NCBI RefSeq assembly: GCF_000328475.2
Contig: NC_026490.1
Span: 62,001 to 126,000, forward strand
DNA from: Mycosarcoma maydis
Lineage: Eukaryota > Basidiomycota > Ustilaginomycetes > Ustilaginales
Length of the DNA stretch: 64,000 nucleotides
Direction of reading: 5' to 3'
Below, piece after piece: positions 53,252 through 62,181 of this stretch (positions within the stretch are counted from its first letter, which is position 1; each line of letters opens with the position of its first letter). The notes beneath the pieces are model-generated. The model had not been told where the DNA came from. It was given only the letters and a program-made list of their open reading frames with translations, and ran no database searches. The position numbers were made by a program, and so were the translations under genes.

Positions 53252-53396
53252 TACGGCATTGTTCTCCCCAGCTTATGCAACGCTTCTATTTTTGTTGGTT
53301 GTCGTCTTAGGGTGTTGGCATTCCGAGGCTGCGGCAACCGCCTCCCAGTCACCAAGATCTACCCGACGGTCTTGGCTAGATGTAGATGCATCGTGA
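53205..53396 (+). CDS. Possible small secreted peptide (63 residues), doubtful
   Basis: A short frame from the ATG at 53205 has a basic N-terminus (MRRKNQKPGLGRRR), a hydrophobic core (ATLLFLLVVVLGCW) and small residues suited to cleavage (SEAAATA), giving a signal-peptide-like profile followed by a 20-residue Ser/Arg/Asp tail. Without homology, splicing evidence or codon support it could easily be chance. Confidence 0.15.
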   Translation: MRRKNQKPGLGRRRISTALFSPAYATLLFLLVVVLGCWHSEAAATASQSPRSTRRSWLDVDAS

Positions 53397-53894
53397 AAGC
53401 AACGGTTGAGTGACAGACAAGTTGTTGCTGTCAACGCTGTTCCTGCCGCGTTTGCGGTCTGCTTGCTGCTCTGTAGAGGCCAAAGCAACCTAACTTGGTA
53501 AAACATAATCGTCAACGAGGTAGGTTTAATTTTAGGGCAGCAACCCTCGTGAGTGCTTGCTTGGTCGAGACAAGACATCCATTTAGCCTTTCCCTTGTCA
53601 AGCTAAAGCCTCCCGAACGAGTAGATTGCAGAGCGTAGTTTGAATTCAATCGGTTCTCTCTCGCCTCGTGTGATGTAAACCAGTGACGCAGTCGCGTGGG
53701 CGGAGAAGAGACGGCACAAGATGATGAGAAAGCGATCACAGAATCACGCATTCAGCATTCTAAAAGAAAAATCTGGAGACGAGTCGCCTCTTTTCGGGTT
53801 GTCAATTTGTCTACAATTTGGGCATTCCAACGGCGTTCTGTCGCAGAATCGTGAATCCGAAGTCAGGAGGACCGTGGCTGATGTCGATGCATGC

Positions 53895-53967
53895 ATTCAG
53901 GATTCAGGATTCAGGATTCAGGATTCAGGATTCAGGATTCAGGATTCAGGATTGAGGATTCAGGATT
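53895..53967. repeat. (ATTCAGG)n heptamer array
   Basis: About ten tandem copies of ATTCAGG; one late copy reads ATTGAGG. Confidence 0.93.
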
Positions 53968-54656
53968 AACAATTTCGTCTGTGAGTTGGTGGTAGTCGTG
54001 AGTGGTGAATTGTGAGTTGTGTTTTGTTCTGCGTGTTTTGCGTCGACATTGGCATGATTAGCTTGAAGCGGAATCGGAACGTGGAAAGGTGGATCTGCCT
54101 CTGCCTCGCCTTGCAACCGACGATTGGCCGTCTGTCGTCCGCATCGTGTATGTTGCGGTGATGAAACGCTTTCAACTGGGTGGGTTCACTTTCAGACGGT
54201 TCGACTCGACATGAGCCTCGCAAGACGCACGACGGGGAAAGCAGACATCTCATCGACAACACACACAAACATGTATGAGACAACAACACGTAAACGACCA
54301 CAGCGTCTCACCAGAAAATTCTGGCTGCATCGCCTCGCTTGTGCCATAACGCGTTCTGTAATCTTTCATCTATCCCGTCCCTCATTCGTCCTCGCAATCT
54401 GCATCGAATCTTCGCGCGAGCCACTCCAGGCCCTCCTCCCTCACAGATTACACTTCTCCGCTCCTTGGCCACACAGCGTCATCATTGTCGACCCATCAGA
54501 TCCAGTCTATTCCAGTTGTGATTGTTTCTCGCACTCTTCTTTGCGCCAGTACTTCAGCTTTGCGTGGAGCAGAGACACGTACCTTGAACCAATCACATAT
54601 GCCCCAACTTGATCTTCCCATCGCCTTATAGGTCGAGCACCCTCCTCGTTCATCAT

Positions 54657-54900
54657 TCATTGTATTCTGTCTCGCCTTCCCCCTTCCCCCTTCCCCCTTC
54701 CTCCTTCCTCCTTTCTCCTTCCCACTTTTCTTCTTTCTTCACCTTCAAGACCCTTTCGTCCGTCCCTTTCCCCTTCTCTCTTCTCTCTTGCTCCATTCCC
54801 CCTCCGTTCTCCAGCTGCTTCCAAGCTTGTCGTCATCCTCGATCCGTCTGACTCGAGTCGCGCCTCGCCTCGCCTCGCCTCGCCTCGCCTTGGTCGCAGT
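54657..54900 (+). promoter_or_regulatory. Pyrimidine-rich leader/promoter of the ammonium transporter
   Basis: A strongly C+T-rich strand (runs of CCCCCTT and CTCCTT units at 54675-54720, TCTCTT runs after) ends 20-30 bases before the start codon in six CGCCT pentamers (about 54858-54890). CT-rich tracts just upstream of the start are common at strongly expressed fungal genes. Transcription start not determined. Confidence 0.5.
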
Positions 54901-54911
54901 TTGTCTACAAA

Positions 54912-56498
54912 ATGGTCAACATCACTTACGGTGTGCTTCAAGCACCCGATGGCTCCTCGGCTACCTCGAGCGCCATCGCCAACGGAACTGACATTATCGT
55001 TTCTTACGGCCCAAATGGCGAGAGCGTCGCTTCCTATTCGCCCGGTGACATTTCCTGGGTTCTCACATGTACCGCTCTCGTATGGCTCATGATTCCCGGT
55101 CTCGGTTACCTCTACTCTGGTCTTGCTCGCAGAAAGAACGCGCTTCACCTCCTTTTGCTCACTTTGGCCGCTCTCGCCGTTGTCTCGTTCCAGTGGTTCT
55201 TTTGGGGCTACTCGCTCACCTTTTCTCAAACCTCAGGCGCTTTCCTCGGCAATCTGCGCAACTTTGGCTACATGGGTGTTCTCGAAAATCCCGTGCCTCA
55301 GGCATACAACAAAGTGCCCGAAATTGTATACGCCATCTACCAGTGCATGTTCGCCAACCTTGTCCCCGCCATCGCCATCGGTGCCGCTTGTGAGCGTGGC
55401 CGTGTCTGGCCTTTCCTCGTCTTTACCTTTGTCTGGACCACGCTCGTCTACGATGTGATCGCCTGCTGGGTCTGGAACCCCACCGGTTGGGCGTTCAAGT
55501 GGGGTGTTCTTGACTACGCCGGTGGTGGACCCGTCGAGATTAACTCGGGTATCACTGGTCTCGTCATCTCTTACTATCTTGGCCCTCGTACCGGTTATGG
55601 CACCGAGCGTCTACTCTTCAAGCCACACAACGTTTCCTACATCTTCCTGGGCACCGCCTTCCTCTGGTTCGGCTGGATCGGCTTCAACGGTGGTTCGGTC
55701 TTTGCTGCCAACCTCCGTGCGGCTATGGCCATCAGCACCACCAACCTCGCCGCTTCGTCCGCCGGTCTCACCTGGATGTTCCTCGACTGGCGTCTCGAAC
55801 GCAAGTGGTCCGTCGTTGGCTTCTGCACGGGTGCCATTGCTGGTCTCGTCGCCATCACTCCCGCTGCTGGCTTTGTCGGCATGCCCGCTGCTTTGCTCGT
55901 CGGAGTCGTTTCCTCGGCCGTTTCCAACTTTGCCACCGTTCTCAAGGGCCCCATGCGCGTTGACGATGTCATGGACATTTTCTCGGTCCACGCTCTCGCC
56001 GGTATTGTTGGCACCCTTCTCACCGGTATCTTCGCCCAGGCTTCCGTAGCCAACAACGACGGCAACACGGTCATCGCCGGTGGCTGGCTCGACTCAAACT
56101 GGATCCAGCTCGCCTATCAACTCGCCTACTGTGTCGCTGTCACCTGTTGGTGTGGTGGCGTCACGTTTGCTATCATGTTTGTTATTGACCACATTCCTTA
56201 CATCGGTCCCTTCCGTTCGAGCGAGATGGGTGAAGTGGTGGGTATGGATGAGGACCAGTGTGGCGAGTGGGCTTACGACTACGCCTTTATCAACCGTGAT
56301 CTTGAGGGCAACTACAAGCCCGACCACGGTCAGACGCTCGACATCAACGAAAAGATGCCCAACGTTCATCAAACCGACTCGCTGCGCTCCGAAACGCACG
56401 CCGACTCGAGCCAAGACAACTCCAACTCGCAGCTCGCCGCTGCCGAACACCAGTCTCCATCCACCGCTGAACCAGCCGTGGAAATGAAGCAGGCTTAA
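54912..56498 (+). CDS. Ammonium transporter, Amt/Mep family (Glu twin-His variant)
   Basis: 528-residue plasma-membrane ammonium permease with eleven predicted membrane helices. Family motifs include GLGYLYSGLARRKNALHLL, FFWGYSLTFS, ANLVPAIAIGAACERGR, DYAGGGPVEINSGITGL, LWFGWIGFNGGS and VHALAGIVGTLLTGIF. The second twin-His residue is present (His360); the first is replaced by Glu209 in GGGPVEI, the state described for the yeast Mep1/Mep3 branch rather than Mep2. The cytosolic C-terminal segment retains EVVGMDEDQCGEWAY, the conserved regulatory tail, followed by a Ser/Asn/Gln-rich end. Codon use is strongly biased to C-ending codons, a sign of high expression. Ustilago maydis has two such permeases (Ump1 and Ump2); I cannot say which this matches, though the Glu points away from the Mep2-type. 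No intron. Confidence 0.96.
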   Translation: MVNITYGVLQAPDGSSATSSAIANGTDIIVSYGPNGESVASYSPGDISWVLTCTALVWLMIPGLGYLYSGLARRKNALHLLLLTLAALAVVSFQWFFWGYSLTFSQTSGAFLGNLRNFGYMGVLENPVPQAYNKVPEIVYAIYQCMFANLVPAIAIGAACERGRVWPFLVFTFVWTTLVYDVIACWVWNPTGWAFKWGVLDYAGGGPVEINSGITGLVISYYLGPRTGYGTERLLFKPHNVSYIFLGTAFLWFGWIGFNGGSVFAANLRAAMAISTTNLAASSAGLTWMFLDWRLERKWSVVGFCTGAIAGLVAITPAAGFVGMPAALLVGVVSSAVSNFATVLKGPMRVDDVMDIFSVHALAGIVGTLLTGIFAQASVANNDGNTVIAGGWLDSNWIQLAYQLAYCVAVTCWCGGVTFAIMFVIDHIPYIGPFRSSEMGEVVGMDEDQCGEWAYDYAFINRDLEGNYKPDHGQTLDINEKMPNVHQTDSLRSETHADSSQDNSNSQLAAAEHQSPSTAEPAVEMKQA

Positions 56499-58148
56499 AA
56501 GTTGCAAAGACGTCGTAGAGTGCAAGCGTTCGAATGCCACCAACACGTCGACCGTTTCCACGCTTTCTCTTTGATGTATATACCGTTTTCATTCGTTCTC
56601 TCGTTCCATGGAATCAACTCTAATCTGTACAATTTTGACCTCTGCTAATTGGCGACCACTCGTGACGGCGTGGCCGACCAGATCCACGAACGACCAAAGG
56701 AAACATCTTCTGCGTCACTTGCTTCGCCTCCTGCATTGCATTTGTTTGTTCAACGCTTTGCATGACCAACAATCGTCAATCTCGCCAGCTTCGGATTGAC
56801 ACCAGACATGAGATGCGTGAACCGTGAATGACAGAGGCAGCAGTCACAAGTGTGAATGTGAGTGTGGGTGTGAGGGAGAGGAAAGAACGAAGAAAGAACG
56901 AAGAAAAAAGAAGAATTCACATCACGTCAGACATATTTAACGTTTCACGATTCGTGAATCGTGATTGATTGGTGTGATTCACAGTCACGACTCACTACTC
57001 ACAGTTGTGAGTGTCACACATCGCCAATACTCACGACTGTACGTCATCTGCAGCCTAAAAGGTGGTCAACGTTCGCTTCCAGACAAGATCTTGGTCACTT
57101 GCACATGCCCAGCACCTTTGCATCCGTTCTTCTCATCCATTCGCGTCGGCTATGGAGCATTCACGATTGCCAGTCCAACCAACACTCGCTTACTGCTTGG
57201 TGTACTTACGCTTCTGTTTGGAAAGTTTTATTAGTCATAAAGTGGGCGCTGCGCTGCATTCACCATTCCCGATTTCGGCGGCGGCTGGTTCAGTTAACTA
57301 GTCTTATTCATCACGCCTCATGAGTTTCTGCTCCTATTCACTGTAAGCGCATCTAGCCACGAGAGCCTTATGCTGCATCGCATCGCATCACATTGCATTG
57401 CTAGTGGCCAATCCACGATGGTGCTCGCGCCTACCCCGAACGCATTCATATCTGCAGGTCTTACTGTACGGTACATTATGCGACTTGGGAAGAGCCTCAA
57501 ATGTGAAGAGCGCATTCGGGTTTAAGAACCGATTTCCGGTTGACGATCTTGAGTCTGCACAAGAGTTAAGAGCAGTACTCACGACTATGCGTCATCGTAT
57601 AATTCAAGTCAAGATGTGCATGAATGGCTCCGGATCATTATACTCTGATCGCCGCTGCTGCTGCCGCCAACCATCCTCAGCCCAACGCCCACCGCCGACG
57701 CCAACACTTATTCACGATTGGACCCTATTCGTGATTCATAATTCACGATTGTACATTTTCACGGCCCCCCTTCATCCGTGCATCAGCTACGCCCCGGCAA
57801 GTCGTGAGAACCTCCTCAAGCGCCGTATGTCAAGACGAGATGAATCATGAAGCCGCTGTACAATCGAACGCCCACCTGCAGGCGCTGCTCTTGATTCCTT
57901 CGAGCCACAACGGCCAGGTTCTTGCCCGTTTCCCTGGTACCTTTCCTGTCATTCTTCTTCTTTCCCTTCTCTAGCNNNNNNNNNNNNNNNNNNNNNNNNN
58001 NNNNNNNNNNNNNNNNNNNNNNNNNNNNNNNNNNNNNNNNNNNNNNNNNNNNNNNNNNNNNNNNNNNNNNNNNNNTGCCGGGTCGAGTCAGCAGCCACCA
58101 CCTTCCACTCGCCAGAACTTCACCTGTCCAGCTGCCAAGAGCCAGTGA
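56499..58148. other. Intergenic region with assembly gap and TCACGATT words
   Basis: About 1.6 kb (including the gap) downstream of the ammonium transporter. It holds the palindromic CACGATTCGTGAATCGTG near 56946 and several TTCACGATTG words near 57710-57750. Part of it may belong to the 5' end of the next gene. Confidence 0.45.
57976..58075. other. Assembly gap (100 N)
   Basis: A run of exactly 100 N, a placeholder of unknown true length, close to the unresolved 5' end of the following gene. Confidence 0.99.
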
Positions 58149-58487
58149 CGCAGAGCGCGTAACGCAATACAGCCTGAGGCGCAACAGCGCTGTCACGTAG
58201 GCCAACAGTGCCACTTTCAGCAAAGCATTCTTCCAGCCCTCAGCTCCCAGGCTGTCATTCAATCGGAGCGGATCGGCATCATTTCACGCCCATCTTCGGT
58301 AAGCTATCGGAGGTCGCCTTCCTGGACGGGCGCTTTCTCCGATGCCCAACAAACGGCTAACTTTGCCTATGGGTTAGACCAAAGTCCACCTGTTTGGACT
58401 CGTGGTCTCATCCTCAGAAATAGGCCCAACGGCGATCATCAAGCCCTTCATGCTGAGATCGGCTCGCACGCTAACTCGTGGCCTTCC

Positions 58488-61274
58488 ATGGAGCACTACT
58501 TGCACGCCGCCCAAAGACAGCAAGACTATCAGGGGGACCAAGGTCGAAGATGGAGTATGGACGCTGTTCGGCGTCCTGACTACAAACGCAAGCGCTCTTC
58601 CGTTCCAGACGGCAGATTGTCATGGGATCATTCGGAAAGTGGACTGGGCTCAGCTCCGCTTGCGTATCGTCGACCAGGAGGTAGCCAGAGTTCTTTGAGC
58701 CGATCACGATCTACAGAGGTTCTGTCACGAGGACCTCTCACGCCCGGTTCGACTTCAAGACGCTCACCAGCAGAAACAGCAAGAAGCATATCTTCGCGAT
58801 CCAATCCTCCTGGCTTCAGGTCAGAATGGAGCTTTGCCAACAGCTACGTCAACAGCCCTGCCCAAGAGCCTAGCACCTTGCCAGCTAGCCCTCAGTCTCG
58901 TTCCAGACCATTGTCAGCAAGTATCCCTCGCGATTCCATTCTGTGTAGCCCTCTGACCCAGCCACAAGCGTGGTACGCAAGTCATCCAGCACTTTTCGAA
59001 GAAGACGACGCAGCATATCGCTCAAACACCCCAGCCACCGTCCGACCAGTATCTGGTGCGCTTCAACCGATAATGGAAAGAGCTTCGATGGATCAAGATA
59101 CCTCCTTGGCCGACTCTAGCGTCTTCTTCTACGATCGATTCCGCTTCTCCGGCGTCTCGATCAGCTCAGAACCGATCACAAGTCATCCGAAAGGTAGCCC
59201 CCCGCCGATTGCTCGGGTAGACCCTCTGACATGGCCAAGATATACTGACGTGAGCTCGCATGGTAACCCTACCGCCGGATTCAAGCCGAAAGAATTGATT
59301 ATCACACGCTCGCCTAGTTTCGTTGCTAGCAAAGAACATCGCACCTTGTCACGATCTAGTTCGGTCCCTTTGCTTAGCTTGGTACCGGCGCAGCCAGAAG
59401 AAAGGATACAGCGAGAGAGGCAAGCCAGAGCCGATCTCGAGCTGGCTAGGCCTCAATCTTCAGATAGAGCCTACCTGGCATCGACTCGAAGCTTCTATCA
59501 GGGGGCAGTTCCTGCGCAGCAGAGTTCCGAAGGTTCGACACTGGCGTTTGATAGCAGCGAAAAGAAGCGCGATTCGACTCGTATCGACGAAACAACAGAG
59601 ATTGTCGGTGATTCGGCTAAATCCATTCCCGTTCCATCAAGTTCCGAGCTACGACACCATCGGTCCGTACCTGCAGAGATCCACATCTTTCGGCCTTCGA
59701 ACCTCGCAGCGCTTCCGGTCGAGGAGGAAGAGTATGGCCTCGTCAGCAGGTTTGCGCGGGGCTCACCGAGCCTTTCACCGCCCGAATCCGATCCGACAAC
59801 ATCTACGTTACCGCAGACTTACACATCGACTGTACCTGCTCCACCGAAACATTTCAAGTCTTCTGCTGAGGTCGAAGCCGATCAAAGTCTTGGCTCATCC
59901 TCACTCTCGGCCCCGCGTTCCACCGCGTCAGCAGCTACACGCTCCAGTGAAACAATTCACCTGGTTCAGTGGCAAGTTGCGACCACAGACTCCGGAGGCA
60001 TGAGAGAGTCGGAGGAAATATTCCGACCGCTCGGCCTGGCTCACACTTTATGGGGCGCTTCAAGTGAAACAGGGCTGATCATGGGAGCTCTTGCCTCAAC
60101 GGCGGTGGCCGAGGAGGCCAAATCGCGTCGATCCACGCTGGAACGGATGCCAGAGACGCCACTGAAAGGACCCGCCAGTGGGATGGAGTGGAACAAGCGG
60201 CCGGAGTCAGATGTTGGGAACGGCACAGTTCGTGCTCCAGCAACAGGCGATCGGATTGGTCTGGGGATTACTTTGCCGATGCCGAGCATCGGTCAGGAAG
60301 CATCATATGTCGGTTACCCGGCAATTCAACCCAGTGAACTAAGCATACAAAGAAAGTATTACAGCGATCAACAGGTAGATCGGACGAAGACGGGGACAAT
60401 CCCTTCGCAACAGTTCGAAAAAGCTAGCCTGCCGAGTGGCATGGATCGATCGGTCCTCGAACTCGAACTTGAGCACGGCTCGATCGATGGCCAGAATAGA
60501 AGGCGTGCAGGGGAAGGCACACCGTTCCATGACGGCACTAGAAGCTCTTCTCTGCGACGTCACCACCAGCAGGGCTCGGGTGTTCGAGCAGTGCACGTTC
60601 GACATTCGACGCCTCGTCTCGACACCATTGCTGATCATCCTGCAAGACACTATGCAAATGATCCTACTGTAGATGGACTAGCCACTCCTTCTCCAAAGCC
60701 TGAAAGCGTCGGTGTGGCTGGACGAGCGGATGTCGAAGTCACGCACCGTGACACATCTGGATCCGCCAATGGCTGTCGTGTCGGAAAACTTCATCTTTGC
60801 TTCCTCGGAACGCCTCTGGCCATCTTCCTCATCATCTATCAGGCGCTCTTCTTCACGTTTGAAGCGCCGTATCTGTGGATCGCAATTAGCCCGGCGCTGC
60901 CTCTGATAGCCGCTGCGCTATTTGTGCTGCTTGACGCGCTGATGATACATGTGCACCTCGTCCGCGCTTTGCCTATACAAATGCTGCTCTGCTTGCTCAC
61001 GCTGACGATTCTTCTGTCTTACTGCATCGGCATGTCAGTTTTGATGATTGCAAAGTTGGCCGACTCACCGGATAGAGGAGTGTCTGCTCCAGGGATTCAC
61101 TTTGACCGTGGCCGCAGCAGCGCAAGCGGTAAAGATGCTGTGCAAGAGACATTACGGGACATGCCAATGCCTTTGTTGCTTGCAGTAATTGGCATTCTGG
61201 CCACTATCATAGGTGCTGTTGGGGGCATATGGCTTTGGTGGACATCGTTGCACCGTCGTCAACGCGATGTATAA
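58488..61274 (+). CDS. Ser-rich protein with four C-terminal membrane helices, 5' end uncertain
   Basis: 928 residues from the first ATG at 58488, but the same frame is open back to 58149 and the translated extension (for example RRSPSWTGAFSDAQQTANFA) looks protein-like, so the true start may be in an upstream exon, perhaps in or near the gap. The first 760 residues are Ser/Pro/Arg-rich and disordered, with SRSRSTEVLSRG- and PRSTASAATRSS-type stretches typical of phosphorylated cytosolic domains. Four hydrophobic segments lie at about 770-790, 795-815, 828-850 and 893-917; the last is followed by RRQRDV. An N-terminal regulatory region with a C-terminal membrane bundle could be a sensor, scaffold or trafficking protein. 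I do not recognise the family. Confidence 0.75.
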   Translation: MEHYLHAAQRQQDYQGDQGRRWSMDAVRRPDYKRKRSSVPDGRLSWDHSESGLGSAPLAYRRPGGSQSSLSRSRSTEVLSRGPLTPGSTSRRSPAETARSISSRSNPPGFRSEWSFANSYVNSPAQEPSTLPASPQSRSRPLSASIPRDSILCSPLTQPQAWYASHPALFEEDDAAYRSNTPATVRPVSGALQPIMERASMDQDTSLADSSVFFYDRFRFSGVSISSEPITSHPKGSPPPIARVDPLTWPRYTDVSSHGNPTAGFKPKELIITRSPSFVASKEHRTLSRSSSVPLLSLVPAQPEERIQRERQARADLELARPQSSDRAYLASTRSFYQGAVPAQQSSEGSTLAFDSSEKKRDSTRIDETTEIVGDSAKSIPVPSSSELRHHRSVPAEIHIFRPSNLAALPVEEEEYGLVSRFARGSPSLSPPESDPTTSTLPQTYTSTVPAPPKHFKSSAEVEADQSLGSSSLSAPRSTASAATRSSETIHLVQWQVATTDSGGMRESEEIFRPLGLAHTLWGASSETGLIMGALASTAVAEEAKSRRSTLERMPETPLKGPASGMEWNKRPESDVGNGTVRAPATGDRIGLGITLPMPSIGQEASYVGYPAIQPSELSIQRKYYSDQQVDRTKTGTIPSQQFEKASLPSGMDRSVLELELEHGSIDGQNRRRAGEGTPFHDGTRSSSLRRHHQQGSGVRAVHVRHSTPRLDTIADHPARHYANDPTVDGLATPSPKPESVGVAGRADVEVTHRDTSGSANGCRVGKLHLCFLGTPLAIFLIIYQALFFTFEAPYLWIAISPALPLIAAALFVLLDALMIHVHLVRALPIQMLLCLLTLTILLSYCIGMSVLMIAKLADSPDRGVSAPGIHFDRGRSSASGKDAVQETLRDMPMPLLLAVIGILATIIGAVGGIWLWWTSLHRRQRDV

Positions 61275-62181
61275 GTTGGCTATGCTGGCACTTTCGTAAA
61301 ACACGTCAAGGCTGCTTCCACGTTCGTATTCACGATTCCCGGATCGCTATGATCTTTTCTAATATACCCACAAGTTTTTCCATTCTGTTCTGTTGTCAAG
61401 CGTTTCGCGACACTTGGGCGTGATCAGGCAGCAGAAATGGACGCCGAGCAAGCCACGTCGTGTTTGCATTCACGATTCACGATTCACGATTCACGATTGG
61501 ATCATGTTGAAGAAGTTAACGGAAGCGATCTTTCCACGTTTTATGTTCACGCTTCACGATAACCACGCACGACGATCCACACTGTTAGACTCTCGGCTAC
61601 ATTTGATTTTCTGAAAATCACGATTCACGAATCGTGAATCGTGAATCCTATCAGCGTCACGTGCTGGAGAGGCCTTCAGCCGACACACGCGTGTTTGGTG
61701 CAAAATCGTGAATAACGAATCACAAATGTTGGTCTTTGGTGCCAATCTGTGAGTTGCGCCATTTCGAAGCGGAGCCACAAAGTTGGTGCGACACAGACGT
61801 GCTTGACTTGCACGTTGGATCTACACCTTGCAGCTGAGCAGCATAGAGAGAAAGAGAGAGAGAGAGGCAGGTAACTCGTATACAGACAGCGTATATTCAA
61901 ATCAACCACTCCTCTTTGTGCCATACGCACGTTTTGGAAGCGACAACCACGAAGAACGACCAAGATTCCGACCTTGATCACAGTGACACATATAACTTGA
62001 CACTGTACGCCTTTGAATAGAACTCGCATCGGAAGTGAATCGCTACTTCAGCTGCTGGGCTTCATTTCGATTTGATTGGATCCGTTCAACAACTTCAACC
62101 ACCAGCATACCTCACCACAGCAGCACATCGAAAGTGTGTGGGTGTGTGCGCGCATGCATCGCTAGGTATTACGCTTCACTC
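61275..62181. other. Intergenic region with tandem TCACGAT words
   Basis: About 0.9 kb upstream of the kinesin-7-like gene. It includes four tandem ATTCACG units at 61469-61499, the inverted arrangement AATCACGATTCACGAATCG at 61617 and a GAGAGA run near 61845. No gene was supported. Confidence 0.5.
61469..61499. repeat. Tandem ATTCACG heptamers
   Basis: Four head-to-tail copies, the clearest local array of the dispersed word seen across the window's intergenic DNA. Confidence 0.9.

Larger units (their letters stand above)
51601..54911. other. 3.3 kb gene-free stretch upstream of the ammonium transporter
   Basis: No gene of convincing length on either strand. It contains a T run near 51685, several GATAAG sites, an AG microsatellite, an ATTCAGG heptamer array, a 63-codon open frame at 53205 and a pyrimidine-rich segment at the 3' end. 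The stretch presumably includes the transporter promoter and 5' leader. Confidence 0.5.

Noticed and set aside
54124..54612. 162-codon frame upstream of the ammonium transporter
   Set aside because: No domain, mixed composition without codon bias, and it lies in the repeat-rich upstream region; treated as chance.
57816..58262. Minus-strand frame running through the second assembly gap
   Set aside because: It is open only because the N run was read through, and it is opposite probable 5' exon sequence of the membrane-protein gene.
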